The position numbers were made by a program, and so were the translations under genes. The notes beneath the pieces were generated by a model. The model did not search any database and had not been told where the DNA came from. It was given only the letters and a program-made list of their open reading frames with translations. Below, piece by piece: positions 1 through 10,960 of a DNA stretch of 64,000 nt. This DNA comes from Thiobacillus sp. (GTDB lineage Bacteria; Pseudomonadota; Gammaproteobacteria; Burkholderiales; Thiobacillaceae), in the NCBI RefSeq assembly GCF_030696885.1, contig NZ_JAUYRI010000005.1, positions 62,001-126,000 on the forward strand, in the 5' to 3' direction. The stretch's first letter is position 1. The number at the start of each line of letters is the position of its first letter.

Positions 1-735
1 GATGCTGGCGCGCTGGGTGGGCAGCGAGGCGAGTACGTCGCCGCGCAGTTTGGCGTAATAGCGCTCGCCCTCGACGCCGCCCCAGGCGTGGCGCAGGGTT
101 TCGCGGCTGGCGGTGCAGAGCTGCTCGACGCTGTGGATGCCGAGCTGGTTGAGGCGCTGTTCCATCGCGCGGCCGATGCCGTTCAGGGCGCCGAGTTTCA
201 GGCCGTACAGCCGCTGCGGCAGTTCGTCCTGGCGGATGACGACGAGGCCGTCGGGCTTTTGCATGTTGGACGCGGTCTTGGCGAGGAAGCGGTTGGGCGC
301 GATGCCGACCGAACTGTGCAGCACTTCACCGACCTGGGTGTAGATCGCCTGCTTGATCTCATTGCCGAGTTTGACGGCATGGGCTTCCTGGCGGTCGCTG
401 CCCATCAGTTCGCAGGCCATTTCGTCGATCGACAGCACTTCGCCGACCGGGGTGCACGACTCGACCGCGGCAATGATGCGATGGTGGATCTCGACATAGG
501 CGGCCGGCCGTGCCTGCACGAAGACGATGTCCTTGCACAGCTTTCTGGCCTGCCACACCGGCGTGCCGGTTTTGATGCCAAAGCGCTTGGCGTCGATGCT
601 GGCGGCGATGCAGCAGGTGGTGTCGGCCATCACCGGCAGCACGCCGACCGGGCGGCCGCGCAGCTCGGGTCGCAACTGCTGCTCGGCCGAGGCGAAAAAG
701 GAATTGAGGTCGACGTAAAGCGAATGCAGGGACAT
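1..735 (-). CDS. Y-family translesion DNA polymerase (UmuC/DinB type), 3' end cut by window edge
   Basis: The ATG at 735 opens a frame that stays open to the left edge, giving 245 residues. The N-terminus MSLHSLYVDLNSFFASAEQQ carries the Y-family catalytic motif (Asp9 in YVDLNSFF). The palm acidic pair follows near residue 104 as LSIDEM, then VGIAPNRFLAKTASNMQKP, and a helix-hairpin-helix-like LGALNGIGRAMEQRL. The family copies damaged templates and is error-prone. The protein is closer to the stand-alone Y-family polymerases (about 350-420 aa) of proteobacteria than to a umuDC pair, because no umuD lies upstream. A perfect LexA box 70 bases upstream indicates SOS control. Assignment to UmuC or DinB subfamily needs the missing C-terminus. 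Confidence 0.88.
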   Translation of the reverse strand, partial: MSLHSLYVDLNSFFASAEQQLRPELRGRPVGVLPVMADTTCCIAASIDAKRFGIKTGTPVWQARKLCKDIVFVQARPAAYVEIHHRIIAAVESCTPVGEVLSIDEMACELMGSDRQEAHAVKLGNEIKQAIYTQVGEVLHSSVGIAPNRFLAKTASNMQKPDGLVVIRQDELPQRLYGLKLGALNGIGRAMEQRLNQLGIHSVEQLCTASRETLRHAWGGVEGERYYAKLRGDVLASLPTQRASI

Positions 736-804
736 GGGGTGCTCCGGGGGAACACTCAATCCTCGCCCGGCTTTTTTCCGGGACGACGACAGATGTTAAA
801 TATA

Positions 805-820
805 CTGTATATGCATACAG
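805..820 (-). promoter_or_regulatory. LexA (SOS) operator of the Y-family polymerase gene
   Basis: CTGTATATGCATACAG fits the gamma/betaproteobacterial LexA consensus CTGT-N8-ACAG exactly. It sits inside a 24-bp inverted repeat (801-824) broken only at the two central bases. It lies between the stop of the YihY-like gene (833) and the polymerase start (735), so the polymerase can be induced separately from its upstream neighbour. Confidence 0.88.
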
Positions 821-832
821 TATATCCGATCC

Positions 833-2110
833 TCAGCCCGGGTTCGCCAGGTTCATCCGCTCCAGCCGCTGGCACAGGATGTCGATGATGCGGCGCGACA
901 GCGGGGCCGAGTGGCGCATCAGTTCTTCCATGATCTGCGGCGGCAGCGCCAGCACGGTGATCTCGGTTTCGGCCACCACTGAGGCGGTGCGTTTCTCGCT
1001 CAAGAGATAGGCCATTTCGCCGAACAGCTGGCCTTCGCTGAGGGCACCCAGATGGCGCCGTCCGCTGTCGGTGTTCTTGTAGACCACGGCGGTGCCGGCA
1101 TAGAGGAAATAGGCGGTGCGCGAGTCGTCGCCTTCCTCGATCAGGATATGGCCGGGGGGATGAACCTGGCCGTATTTTTCCAGCAGGCGGTGGGCGTCGC
1201 CGAAGACGAAGCCTTCGAGCTTGCTGGCGCCTTCGCCGCTGCCGCCGAGAAACAGCTTTTCCAGCGCGGTGATGTCGGCCTTGCCATAGGCATACAACGC
1301 CTGCGCCCACAGATACAGCAGCAGGAAGGCGAAAAAGGCGCCGATCAGCACGAACACCACGCCGCCGACCGCGCCGTACAGGCTGTTGTAGTTTTCCAGC
1401 TTGAAGAAGGCGCCGAACAGCACCAGCAGCAGCGCCAGGTTCACGGTGGCCAGCAGCGCGAACACGGCGGCGACGCGCGCGCGCGGATGCTGGCGCGGCA
1501 GCCGCCAGTAGGCGGCGAACAGCAGCATCCACACCATGGCAAAGCCGAACAGCGCGTTGAGCGCCTGGAGCACCAGCGCATTGCCGGTGCCGATGAAGTC
1601 GTTCTGCGCCAGAAAGTTCAGCGCCACCTGGGCCACGGCGGCTAGCCCCATCAGCAGGAACAGCACCGGCAGGATGATCAGCGGCAGCACCCACGACAGC
1701 ACCATGTTGTGTTTGCCCTGGCTGGGGAACAGGACGCGGAAGGCGCCTTCGACCGAATGCACCAGCCCGCGCGACGACACGATCAGGGTGACGAGGCCGA
1801 CGCCACCGGCGGCAAGCTGGGTCTGACGCGGGATGAAGCCGAGCGTGGTCAGGCTGTCGAGTTGCAGCTGGCTGTAGAGCGCGGCCATCAGGATGCTGGC
1901 GGGCACCGAGTTTTCGGCGAGCTGCCCCAGCAGTTGCAGCGCGTAGCTCAGCAGCAGCAGCAGCGGCGTGGCCGACAGCAGGAAATAGAACGAAGTCGCC
2001 GCGGCGTGGTTCTGCAGACTGTTCTGCTTGAACAGGCGCGCAGTGGTATAGCCCAGCTGCAGCAGCCAGGACAGCGTGCCGCGCGGAGGGGGCAGGGTGG
2101 GAGTGCGCAT
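833..2110 (-). CDS. YihY/BrkB-family inner-membrane protein fused to a C-terminal cyclic-nucleotide-binding domain
   Basis: This 425-residue protein has two parts. Residues 1 to about 290 form the YihY/BrkB ('ribonuclease BN-like') membrane domain, with about six hydrophobic segments and the motif HAAATSFYFLLSATPLLLLL near residue 35. Residues of about 310-420 look like a Crp-type cyclic-nucleotide-binding fold (EKYGQVHPPGHILIEEGDD, GQLFGEMAYLLSEKRTASVVAE). Ordinary YihY proteins stop at about 290-300 aa. The RNase BN name is historical: the family is a membrane protein of unknown activity. The GQLFGEMAYL loop resembles a phosphate-binding cassette, but I cannot tell whether cAMP, cGMP or nothing binds. 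The gene ends just before the LexA box of the next gene. Confidence 0.85.
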   Translation of the reverse strand: MRTPTLPPPRGTLSWLLQLGYTTARLFKQNSLQNHAAATSFYFLLSATPLLLLLSYALQLLGQLAENSVPASILMAALYSQLQLDSLTTLGFIPRQTQLAAGGVGLVTLIVSSRGLVHSVEGAFRVLFPSQGKHNMVLSWVLPLIILPVLFLLMGLAAVAQVALNFLAQNDFIGTGNALVLQALNALFGFAMVWMLLFAAYWRLPRQHPRARVAAVFALLATVNLALLLVLFGAFFKLENYNSLYGAVGGVVFVLIGAFFAFLLLYLWAQALYAYGKADITALEKLFLGGSGEGASKLEGFVFGDAHRLLEKYGQVHPPGHILIEEGDDSRTAYFLYAGTAVVYKNTDSGRRHLGALSEGQLFGEMAYLLSEKRTASVVAETEITVLALPPQIMEELMRHSAPLSRRIIDILCQRLERMNLANPG

Positions 2111-2143
2111 GGTCGCTAGCCTACCTGCGCGGCGGGCACGAGG

Positions 2144-3337
2144 CTAGGCCAGTGCCTGGGCGATGCGTTTGAGCGCCTTTTCCAGATTGGCTTGCGAGGT
2201 GGCGAACGACAGCCGGATGTAGCCTTCGGCGCCGAAGGCCGAGCCGGGGACGACGGCGACGTCGGCGGATTCCAGCAGGTATTCGGAAAACGCGATGTCG
2301 GTCGGCGCTTCGATGATGTCGCGCGCCAACAGGTTCATGATCGCGGGACGCACGTCGGGAAAGGCGTAGAAGGCGCCGCCGCTGTCGACGCACTTGAAGC
2401 CGGGGATGGCGTTGAGCGCATCGACGACGTAGCGGTGGCGAGCCTTGAAGGCGTCGAGCATCGGGGTGATGCAGCCCTGGTCGCCGTTCAGCGCGGCTTC
2501 GGCGGCCACCTGCGAGATCGAGGTGGGGTTGGAGGTCGACTGCGACTGCACGTTGGTCATGGCGCGCATGATGGCTTCGGGGCCGGCGGCGTAGCCGATG
2601 CGCCAGCCGGTCATCGAATAGGCTTTCGACACGCCGTTCAGCACCAGGGTGCGGTTGTAGAGGTCGGGGCAGGCGTTGAGGATGTTGACGAACGGCACGT
2701 CGTCCAGGCGGATGTGCTCGTACATGTCGTCGCTGGCGATCAGCACGTGCGGGTGCTTCTTCAGCACTTCGCCCAGCGCGGCCAGCTCGTCGCGGGTGTA
2801 GACCGCGCCGGTGGGGTTGGACGGGCTGTTGATGACGAACAGCCGGGTCTTCGGGGTGATCGCCGCGTCCAGCTGCGCCGGGGTGATCTTGAAGCCCTGC
2901 TCGATGCCGGCCTCGACGATCACCGGCTTGCCGTCGGCAAGGATGACGATGTCGGGATACGAGACCCAGTACGGCGCCGGGATGATGACCTCGTCGCCGG
3001 CATTGATGACGGCCTGGACCAGGTTGAAGAAGCTCTGCTTGCCACCGCACGACACCAGGATCTGCTTGGGCGTGTAGTCGAAGCCATTGTCGCGCTTGAA
3101 CTTGGCGATGACCGCCGCCTTCAGGCCGGGGGTGCCGTCGACCGCGGTGTATTTGGTGAAACCCGCGTTGATCGCCCCGATCGCCGCGTCCTTGATGTGC
3201 TGCGGGGTGTCGAAGTCGGGTTCGCCGGCGCCGAGGCCGATGATGTCGCGGCCGGTCGCCTTGAGCGCAGCGGCGCGGGCGGTGACGGCCAGGGTGGGCG
3301 AGGGCTTGATGGCCTGTACGCGGCGGGAGAGTTCCAC
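2144..3337 (-). CDS. aspartate/aromatic aminotransferase (class I PLP, subgroup I-beta)
   Basis: The 397-residue protein begins [20 protein letters not shown] and shows the standard fold-type I landmarks: [12 protein letters not shown] near residue 35, SNPTGAVY, and the PLP Schiff-base region [17 protein letters not shown] with Lys at about 239. The family transfers the amino group between aspartate and 2-oxoglutarate, linking the TCA cycle to amino-acid synthesis, in the cytoplasm. Length and motifs match bacterial AspAT of the Thermus type (often called aspC or aatA). It diverges from uvrB with 72 bases between the starts. Confidence 0.93.
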   Translation of the reverse strand: MELSRRVQAIKPSPTLAVTARAAALKATGRDIIGLGAGEPDFDTPQHIKDAAIGAINAGFTKYTAVDGTPGLKAAVIAKFKRDNGFDYTPKQILVSCGGKQSFFNLVQAVINAGDEVIIPAPYWVSYPDIVILADGKPVIVEAGIEQGFKITPAQLDAAITPKTRLFVINSPSNPTGAVYTRDELAALGEVLKKHPHVLIASDDMYEHIRLDDVPFVNILNACPDLYNRTLVLNGVSKAYSMTGWRIGYAAGPEAIMRAMTNVQSQSTSNPTSISQVAAEAALNGDQGCITPMLDAFKARHRYVVDALNAIPGFKCVDSGGAFYAFPDVRPAIMNLLARDIIEAPTDIAFSEYLLESADVAVVPGSAFGAEGYIRLSFATSQANLEKALKRIAQALA

Positions 3338-3355
3338 AGTGGTTCCTTCAGAGCA

Positions 3356-3369
3356 TCCGCCAAGGCGGA
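3356..3369. other. perfect 14-bp palindrome in the aspartate aminotransferase/uvrB divergent spacer
   Basis: TCCGCC-AA-GGCGGA lies 41 bases before the uvrB GTG. It may be a short mRNA hairpin or a dyad operator. There is no CTGT-N8-ACAG LexA box in this spacer, so SOS induction of uvrB by a standard box is not visible here, although E. coli uvrB has one. Confidence 0.4.
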
Positions 3370-3409
3370 AGTGCTACTATCGTCAAGTTTGAGCCGCGCG
3401 ATTTTACCT

Positions 3410-5429
<2,020 letters not shown>

Positions 5430-5437
<8 letters not shown>

Positions 5438-5924
5438 GGTTTTGATGGTGTGCATGGGAAACATTTGCCGTTCGCCGATGGCGGAAGGCATGCTGCGCAA
5501 GGCGCTGCAGGGCGCGGGGCTCGACCGGCACGTGGAGGTGGATTCCGCCGGCACCCATGCCTATCACATTGGCTCGTCGCCCGATCCGCGTGCGCAGCAG
5601 GCGATCCGCCAGCGCGGTGTGGACATCAGCCAGTTGCGCGGACGCAAGGTGGAGGACGCCGATTTCGAGCGCTTCGACTACATCCTGGTGATGGACGGCG
5701 ATAACTATGACCGGCTGATCGATCGTGCGCCGGCGCACCACCACGCCAAGATACGCCGCCTGCTGTCGTTCAGCCGCAAGTACCCCAACCTCGACGTGGT
5801 CGACCCGTATTACGGGGGCGCCCATGGCTTTGAGGAAAACCTCGACATGATCGAGGACGCGGTGCAGGGACTGGTCCGCGAGATCAGCGGGGAGAGCAGG
5901 GTGAAAATGCGCCCGGGCGCCTGA
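5430..5924 (+). CDS. low-molecular-weight protein-tyrosine phosphatase
   Basis: The 164-residue protein starts [20 protein letters not shown]. This includes the P-loop C-x5-R signature (CMGNICR) at residues of about 8-14 with nucleophilic Cys. The general-acid Asp is in VVDPYYGG near residue 127. Family members dephosphorylate tyrosine, for example on bacterial tyrosine kinases of polysaccharide export, in the cytoplasm. The start ATG lies inside the end of uvrB (8-base overlap), so the two are probably translated from one message. No partner tyrosine kinase is nearby, so the substrate is unknown. Confidence 0.93.
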
Positions 5925-5940
5925 CGGCTTTTTCGGGCCA

Positions 5941-5977
5941 AAAAAACGGGGCCGCTGTCAGCGGCCCCGTTTTTTTG
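5941..5977. terminator. bidirectional intrinsic terminator between the phosphatase gene and rne
   Basis: A GC-rich hairpin (ACGGGGCCGCTG at 5946-5957 with its complement at 5959-5970) is flanked by six A on the left and seven T on the right. It can therefore terminate transcripts from both converging genes. Confidence 0.92.
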
Positions 5978-5990
5978 TGTGGGTGCGGCT

Positions 5991-8582
5991 TTATTTCGCC
6001 TGCGTTTCCACCTGTACCAGCGGCTCCTGCACCGGCACCGCCTGCGGCCGCGAACGTCTGCGGGTGGGGTGGGGTGCAGACGACTCGGTCGTTTCCACGA
6101 CCGGGGCGACCGGCTCGGTGGTTTCCACCTGCATCAGACTGACCGGCTCGGCCTCGGCCTTGACCGTGGGGCGACGACGGCGACGCGGACGGCTCGGCTC
6201 GCTGCCGGCAGCTGCTTCGGCGGCGGCCTGGGTTTCCACCTGTTGCAGATCGGCCTTGCTGGTCGCCAGATCAGCCAGGATGGCAGCGGGCGACGCCGTG
6301 ACGGCGCCCGGCAGCGGTGCGGCCGCCGGCGTGTCCAGTTGCAATGCCTGCTGCGCGGATGCCGCAGCCGGTGCCCGAGTGGGGCGTGGCGCGCGCGCGA
6401 TTTCGATGATCGCGCGGTAGCCGGCAAGCTCGATGACGGCGTGCGGCGCACCCGATCCATTCGCGCCGGTCTCCGGACGGCCTTCACCGCGACCGCGGCG
6501 GCCGCGTCCACGACGGCTGCGCGGCTCACGTTTCTCTTCGCCTGCAGCGTCGTCACGCGGCGTGTCGGAGACGAGGGCCTCGTGCGGCGCGGCTTCGGGG
6601 CGCGGCTGCTTGGGTTGGCGCGGCGGACGCGGCTGCTTGGGCTGCTCGCCACCGCGTGTCTCGCGCGGTTCACGGGGCTCGCGCGCTTCCCGCGGCTCAC
6701 GCGGTTCGGCCGTGCGTGCGCCGGGCTGGCGCGCTTCGCCGTTGCGACCTTCACCACGGCCTTCACTGCGGCCGCGGCGCTGGCCGGGCTTGCGGTCACG
6801 TCCACCCGAGCGTTCGCCCGCCGGACGTTCGCTACGCGTGAGCGCGGCCACCGGTGCGGGGGCGGGCGCGGCTGCCGGCGCATCGTCGCTGCGCTTTTTC
6901 AGCCAGCCGAAAATGCGGTCGAACAGGCCACCCTGTGCAGCGGGTGCAGCCGGTGCGGTCGGCACGACGGCGGCCACGGTCGGCATCGGCTGCTGCAGCG
7001 GCGCGATCGATTTGACCGCGGCCACCTGGCGTGCGGGCGCGGATTCCTGCGCCGTCTGGTAGACGGATTCGGTTTCCGGCACCAGCGCCATCTTGTAGCT
7101 GGGCTCGGCGGCGCCGCTCAGGTTGAGCTCGTCGTGGCGCAGCCGGGTGATGGTGTAGTGCGGGGTTTCCATGTGGACGTTGGGGATCAACACCACATTC
7201 ACCTTGAGGCGCGATTCCAGCGTGTGGATGTCGACGCGCTTCTCGTTGAGCAGGAAGGTGGCGACATCGACCGGCAGCTGCACGTGCAGGGCGCCGGTGT
7301 TTTCCTTCATCGCCTCTTCCTGCAGGATGCGCAGGATGTGCAGCGCGGAGGATTCAGTGCCGCGGATGTGGCCGGTGCCGTGGCAGCGCGGGCAGGGGTT
7401 GTAGCTGGTTTCGCCGAGCGAGGGCTGCAGCCGCTGGCGCGACATTTCCAGCAGGCCGAAGCGCGAGATCTTGCCGGTCTGCACGCGGGCGCGGTCGTAG
7501 TGCAGGGCATCGCGCAGGCGGTTCTCGACTTCGCGCTGATGCTTGGGGTTTTCCATGTCGATGAAGTCGATCACGATCAGGCCGCCAAGGTCACGCAGGC
7601 GCATCTGGCGGGCGATTTCATCGGCCGCTTCGAGGTTGGTGTTGTAGGCGGTCTGCTCGACGTCGCTGCCCTTGGTGGCGCGCGCCGAGTTGACGTCGAC
7701 CGAGACCAGCGCCTCGGTGTGGTCGATCACGATCGCACCGCCGGCCGGCAGGTTGACCTGACGCGAATACGCCGACTCGATCTGGTGTTCGATCTGGAAG
7801 CGCGAGAACAGCGGCACGTCGTCGTGGTAGAGCTTCACCTTGTTGACGTTGCCCGGCATCACGTTTTCCATGAATGCGCGCGCCTGTTCATAGACGTCTT
7901 CGGTGTCGATCAGAATTTCGCCGATGTCGGCCGAGAAGTGGTCGCGAATCGCCCGGGTAATCAGGTTGGATTCGAGGTAGATCAGTTCAGGCGCCCGGAT
8001 CGTCTTGGCCGCGCCGTCGATCGCTTCCCAGATGCGCAGCAGATAGCTGAGGTCCCACTGGAATTCCTCGGCGGTGCGGCCGATGCCGGCGGTGCGGGCG
8101 ATCAGGCTCATGCCTTCGGGGATGTCGAGCTGCGCCAGGGTGTCGCGCAGTTCGTTGCGTTCCTCGCCCTCAATGCGGCGCGAAACGCCGCCGCCGCGCG
8201 GGTTGGTTGGCATCAGCACGACATAGCGGCCGGCCAGCGAGATGTAGGTGGTGAGGGCAGCGCCCTTGTTGCCGCGTTCGTCCTTTTCCACCTGGACCAG
8301 CAGTTCCTGGCCTTCTTTCAGGTTTTCGGGGACGCGGCCGCCGTTGGGCAGGCAGGTGCGGGAAATTTCCTTGAATGGCAAAAAGCCGTGGCGTTCGCAG
8401 CCGTAATCGACGAATGCGGCTTCCAGGCTGGGCTCGACGCGGGTGATGACACCCTTGTAGACGTTGCCCTTGCGTTGTTCCTTGCTGGCGGACTCGATGT
8501 CAAGGTCGACGAGTTTTTGCCCGTCGACGATGGCAACCCGGAGTTCTTCCGCCTGGGTTGCGTTGAATAGCATGCGCTTCAT
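5991..8582 (-). CDS. rne: ribonuclease E
   Basis: RNase E is the main 5'-sensing endoribonuclease of mRNA decay and rRNA/tRNA processing. The 863-residue product starts [21 protein letters not shown]. It has an S1 domain at about 37-120 ([23 protein letters not shown]), the DNase I-like catalytic region with metal-binding Asp in [14 protein letters not shown] and [11 protein letters not shown], and the Zn-link [11 protein letters not shown] at about 400. After residue 510 comes a Pro/Arg/Ala-rich, low-complexity tail with repeated [17 protein letters not shown] blocks. Such tails usually anchor the membrane and degradosome partners. The 424-base leader upstream fits the long 5' UTR known for rne autoregulation. 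Confidence 0.96.
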   Translation of the reverse strand: MKRMLFNATQAEELRVAIVDGQKLVDLDIESASKEQRKGNVYKGVITRVEPSLEAAFVDYGCERHGFLPFKEISRTCLPNGGRVPENLKEGQELLVQVEKDERGNKGAALTTYISLAGRYVVLMPTNPRGGGVSRRIEGEERNELRDTLAQLDIPEGMSLIARTAGIGRTAEEFQWDLSYLLRIWEAIDGAAKTIRAPELIYLESNLITRAIRDHFSADIGEILIDTEDVYEQARAFMENVMPGNVNKVKLYHDDVPLFSRFQIEHQIESAYSRQVNLPAGGAIVIDHTEALVSVDVNSARATKGSDVEQTAYNTNLEAADEIARQMRLRDLGGLIVIDFIDMENPKHQREVENRLRDALHYDRARVQTGKISRFGLLEMSRQRLQPSLGETSYNPCPRCHGTGHIRGTESSALHILRILQEEAMKENTGALHVQLPVDVATFLLNEKRVDIHTLESRLKVNVVLIPNVHMETPHYTITRLRHDELNLSGAAEPSYKMALVPETESVYQTAQESAPARQVAAVKSIAPLQQPMPTVAAVVPTAPAAPAAQGGLFDRIFGWLKKRSDDAPAAAPAPAPVAALTRSERPAGERSGGRDRKPGQRRGRSEGRGEGRNGEARQPGARTAEPREPREAREPREPRETRGGEQPKQPRPPRQPKQPRPEAAPHEALVSDTPRDDAAGEEKREPRSRRGRGRRGRGEGRPETGANGSGAPHAVIELAGYRAIIEIARAPRPTRAPAAASAQQALQLDTPAAAPLPGAVTASPAAILADLATSKADLQQVETQAAAEAAAGSEPSRPRRRRRPTVKAEAEPVSLMQVETTEPVAPVVETTESSAPHPTRRRSRPQAVPVQEPLVQVETQAK

Positions 8583-9006
8583 TGTTTACTCCCGCGCGCG
8601 TGCATACGGGACAGGGCAGACTGCCGCTCGCCTAGAGCGGGCGGCTCATGCGATCACGGTTAGTTGAGGTGAAACGGCATGGAGATTGGGTGTCCTGTTC
8701 CTGGAGAGTGTCACCGGCAATGCCGGGGCGGTCTTTCCGGTTCCCGCTGCAGGCTGGGCCTGGGCGTGAACGTTTATTTCGTATGCTTGTGGTCGCGTCA
8801 TTGATAACATCGCTGCTTTGCCGACTGGCGGGGCGTGTGGTTTCGACTGTTCGTGTCAGCCTGATGTGGGCTGGGCGGCAGGAATCCAGACGGGCCGGGC
8901 AGGCGGCGGCCGGTGAGCGTTGTAACCGGCGTGATCTCAAAATTTCCGGCATGAATGCCGGGCAAATTGGTCAGGCAAAACTCAGCCCGAACCGGCGGTA
9001 GTGTAT
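8583..9006. other. 424-bp divergent spacer between rne and rluC, no convincing gene
   Basis: The spacer holds no ORF with protein-family resemblance. By analogy with E. coli, where the rne leader is several hundred bases and mediates RNase E autoregulation, most of it may be the rne 5' UTR. An AT-richer patch at about 8770-8815 may carry promoters in either direction, but I see no clear -35/-10 pair. Confidence 0.45.
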
Positions 9007-9969
9007 ATGAAAAAGAATGACTTAGAGAAAGATTCGGTCCGGCGCGTGAAGATCGACGACAGCGCTGACGGCCAGCGTCTGGACAACTTTCTGATGGCAC
9101 GGCTGAAAGGCGTGCCCAAAAGCCGCATTTATAAGCTGGTGCGGGGCGGTGAGGTGCGCATCAATGGCGGTCGTGTCGAGGTCAGCTACCGCCTGCAGCT
9201 GGGCGACGAGGTGCGCATTCCGCCAGTGCGCACCGCGGTCCCGGTCATCACCCCCGCCACCCATTTGCCGCAGGGCGGCATCCGCCTGCTGCCGCACATT
9301 CTCTATCGCGACGACGCCCTGATTGCGCTGAACAAGCCGTCCGGCATGGCGGTGCATGGCGGCAGCGGGATTTCGCGCGGGGTGATCGAGCAGATGCGGC
9401 TGGAACTGCCGGAATGCCGCTACATGGAGCTGGTGCACCGCCTCGACCGCGAAACCTCGGGGGTGCTGCTGATTGCGCTGAAGCGCCGCGCGCTGACCGG
9501 GTTGCATACGGCGATGCGCGACGGCAAGATCGAGAAGCGCTACCTGACGCTGGTGGCCGGGCGCTGGCCGAACCCGGTGCAGCACGTGAAGCTGCCTTTG
9601 CACAAGCGCGTGACCGATGACGGCGAAAAGCGCGTCACCGTGCGCGACGAGGGGCAGACCGCGCACACCATCTTCCGCCGTCTGCAACAATTCGCGGACT
9701 TCACCCTGCTGGAGGCGGAACTGAAGACTGGGCGTACCCATCAGATTCGCGTCCACACCTCGCACCTCGGCTTTCCGATCGCGGGAGACGACAAATACGG
9801 CGATTTCGAACTCAACAAGCGGCTGATGAAGCAGGGGCTGAAGCGCATGTTCCTGCATGCTGCGCAGCTCAGCTTCGAACACCCGATTTCGGGCGAGCGG
9901 CTGCTGATCGAAGCGCCGCTGCCCGCGGAACTGGCTTCATTTCTGGATACTTTAAACAATGCGCCATGA
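9007..9969 (+). CDS. rluC: 23S rRNA pseudouridine synthase, RluC-like
   Basis: This RluA-family synthase isomerises uridines in 23S rRNA (955/2504/2580 in E. coli RluC). The 320-residue protein has an N-terminal S4 RNA-binding domain (DGQRLDNFLMARLKGVPKSRIYKLVRGGEVRING) and the catalytic signature HRLDRETSGVLLIA at about 146-159 with the essential Asp. KTGRTHQIRVH follows near 245. ATG 9007 is preferred. An in-frame GTG at 9001 is an alternative, and neither has a strong Shine-Dalgarno. The gene diverges from rne as in many beta- and gammaproteobacteria. Its stop overlaps the next start by 4 bases (ATGA). Confidence 0.92.
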   Translation: MKKNDLEKDSVRRVKIDDSADGQRLDNFLMARLKGVPKSRIYKLVRGGEVRINGGRVEVSYRLQLGDEVRIPPVRTAVPVITPATHLPQGGIRLLPHILYRDDALIALNKPSGMAVHGGSGISRGVIEQMRLELPECRYMELVHRLDRETSGVLLIALKRRALTGLHTAMRDGKIEKRYLTLVAGRWPNPVQHVKLPLHKRVTDDGEKRVTVRDEGQTAHTIFRRLQQFADFTLLEAELKTGRTHQIRVHTSHLGFPIAGDDKYGDFELNKRLMKQGLKRMFLHAAQLSFEHPISGERLLIEAPLPAELASFLDTLNNAP

Positions 9970-10631
9970 TTATTAAACCCAGGCAGTTTGACTTACTGAT
10001 TTTCGACTGGGACGGTACCCTGATGGATTCCGCCGGGGTGATCGTCGATTCGATCCAGCGCGCCTGCGAGGACATTGGCCTGCCCGCGCCGAGCGACCGC
10101 GCCTCGCGCCAGATCATCGGCCTCGGCCTGATCCAGGCGCTGCAGACCCTGCTGCCGGACCTGCCGGCCGATGACTATCCGCGGCTGGTCGAGCGCTACC
10201 GCCACCACTACCTCGGGCGCGACGCGCAGATCCCGCTGTTTGCCGGGGTGGACAGCGGCATTCGCGAACTGCACGCCAGCGGCTTCACACTCGCGGTGGC
10301 CACCGGCAAAAGCCGACTCGGCCTGTCCCGCGCGCTCGAGAGCAGCGGGCTGGAGTCGTGGTTTGCCGCCACCCGCTGCGCCGACCAGACGCATTCCAAG
10401 CCGCATCCGGCGATGGTGCTGGAGCTGATCGCCGAACTCGACGCCGACCCGGCGCGCACGCTGGTGATCGGCGACACCAGCCACGACCTGCTGATGGCGT
10501 CGAGTGCCGGCGTCGCCAGCCTTGGGGTGACCTATGGCGCGCACGAGGCGGGCGATCTGCATCCGCACGCGCCGCTGGCGCTGATGGACAGTTTCGACGA
10601 GGTATATGCGTGGCTTGCCGCGAACGCCTGA
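9966..10631 (+). CDS. HAD-family hydrolase (phosphoglycolate phosphatase-like, subfamily IA)
   Basis: The 221 residues show all four HAD motifs: DWDGTLMDS (I, nucleophile Asp), ATGKSR (II), SKPHPAMV (III) and VIGDTSHDLLMA (IV). An alpha-helical cap between motifs I and II marks subfamily IA. This fits phosphoglycolate phosphatase or other small phosphate-ester hydrolases, but the cap gives no specific substrate. The gene sits in the overlapping rluC-HAD-Rieske-sppA-rof chain, where neighbours do not predict substrate. Confidence 0.88.
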   Translation: MIIKPRQFDLLIFDWDGTLMDSAGVIVDSIQRACEDIGLPAPSDRASRQIIGLGLIQALQTLLPDLPADDYPRLVERYRHHYLGRDAQIPLFAGVDSGIRELHASGFTLAVATGKSRLGLSRALESSGLESWFAATRCADQTHSKPHPAMVLELIAELDADPARTLVIGDTSHDLLMASSAGVASLGVTYGAHEAGDLHPHAPLALMDSFDEVYAWLAANA

Positions 10632-10960
10632 TCTGCGCCGCCGCCGATCTGGCTGAACTGGGCCGCGGTGTGCGCTTTGAGGTGGTGCGCGCGGGCCAGC
10701 CGCAGCCGGCCTTCGTGGTCCGCTTCGGCGGCCAGCCGCGCGCCTTCCTCAACCAATGCGGCCACGTGCCGGTGGAACTCGACTGGCAGGAAGGCGAGTT
10801 CTTCGACGACTCGCGGCTATACTTGATCTGCTCCACTCACGGCGCGCTCTACCATCCCGCGAGCGGGCACTGCGTGGGCGGACGCTGCGCCGGGCGTGGC
10901 CTGATTTCCCTGTCGGTCGTCGAACGTGACGGCCATGTTTATCTGATGGAAGAACAATGA
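10610..10960 (+). CDS. small Rieske [2Fe-2S] domain protein
   Basis: A GTG at 10610, preceded by GAGGT about 8 bases upstream, opens a 116-residue frame. The cluster ligands are C-G-H (NQCGHVP near residue 45) and C-S-T-H (ICSTHGALYHP near 75), the C-x-H...C-x2-H Rieske pattern. It is a stand-alone ferredoxin-like electron carrier without a dioxygenase domain. It overlaps the HAD gene by 22 bases and sppA by 4. The longer upstream reading of this frame is antisense-like filler over the HAD gene, so the internal GTG is chosen. Partner enzyme unknown. Confidence 0.82.
   Translation: MACRERLICAAADLAELGRGVRFEVVRAGQPQPAFVVRFGGQPRAFLNQCGHVPVELDWQEGEFFDDSRLYLICSTHGALYHPASGHCVGGRCAGRGLISLSVVERDGHVYLMEEQ

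Noticed and set aside
766-782. CCCGG...CCGGG hairpin with a T run before the Y-family polymerase as terminator of the YihY gene
   Set aside because: On the minus strand, which both genes use, the T run becomes A in the loop and no T run follows the stem.
2192-3409. N-terminal extension of the uvrB frame over the aminotransferase gene
   Set aside because: The residues before GTG 3410 are antisense filler. UvrB homologues begin at the chosen start and reach the expected length of about 675.
5946-5970. Terminator hairpin as an attenuator or riboswitch of rne
   Set aside because: It lies beyond the 3' end of rne between converging genes and has A and T tracts on both sides, typical of a shared terminator.
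5979-8570. An 863-codon plus-strand frame antisense to rne, the same length as RNase E
   Set aside because: It mirrors the rne reading frame and has a low-complexity, Arg/Gly/Ala-rich product with no family resemblance. High GC3 in one strand produces such open antisense frames. The minus-strand product has every RNase E motif.
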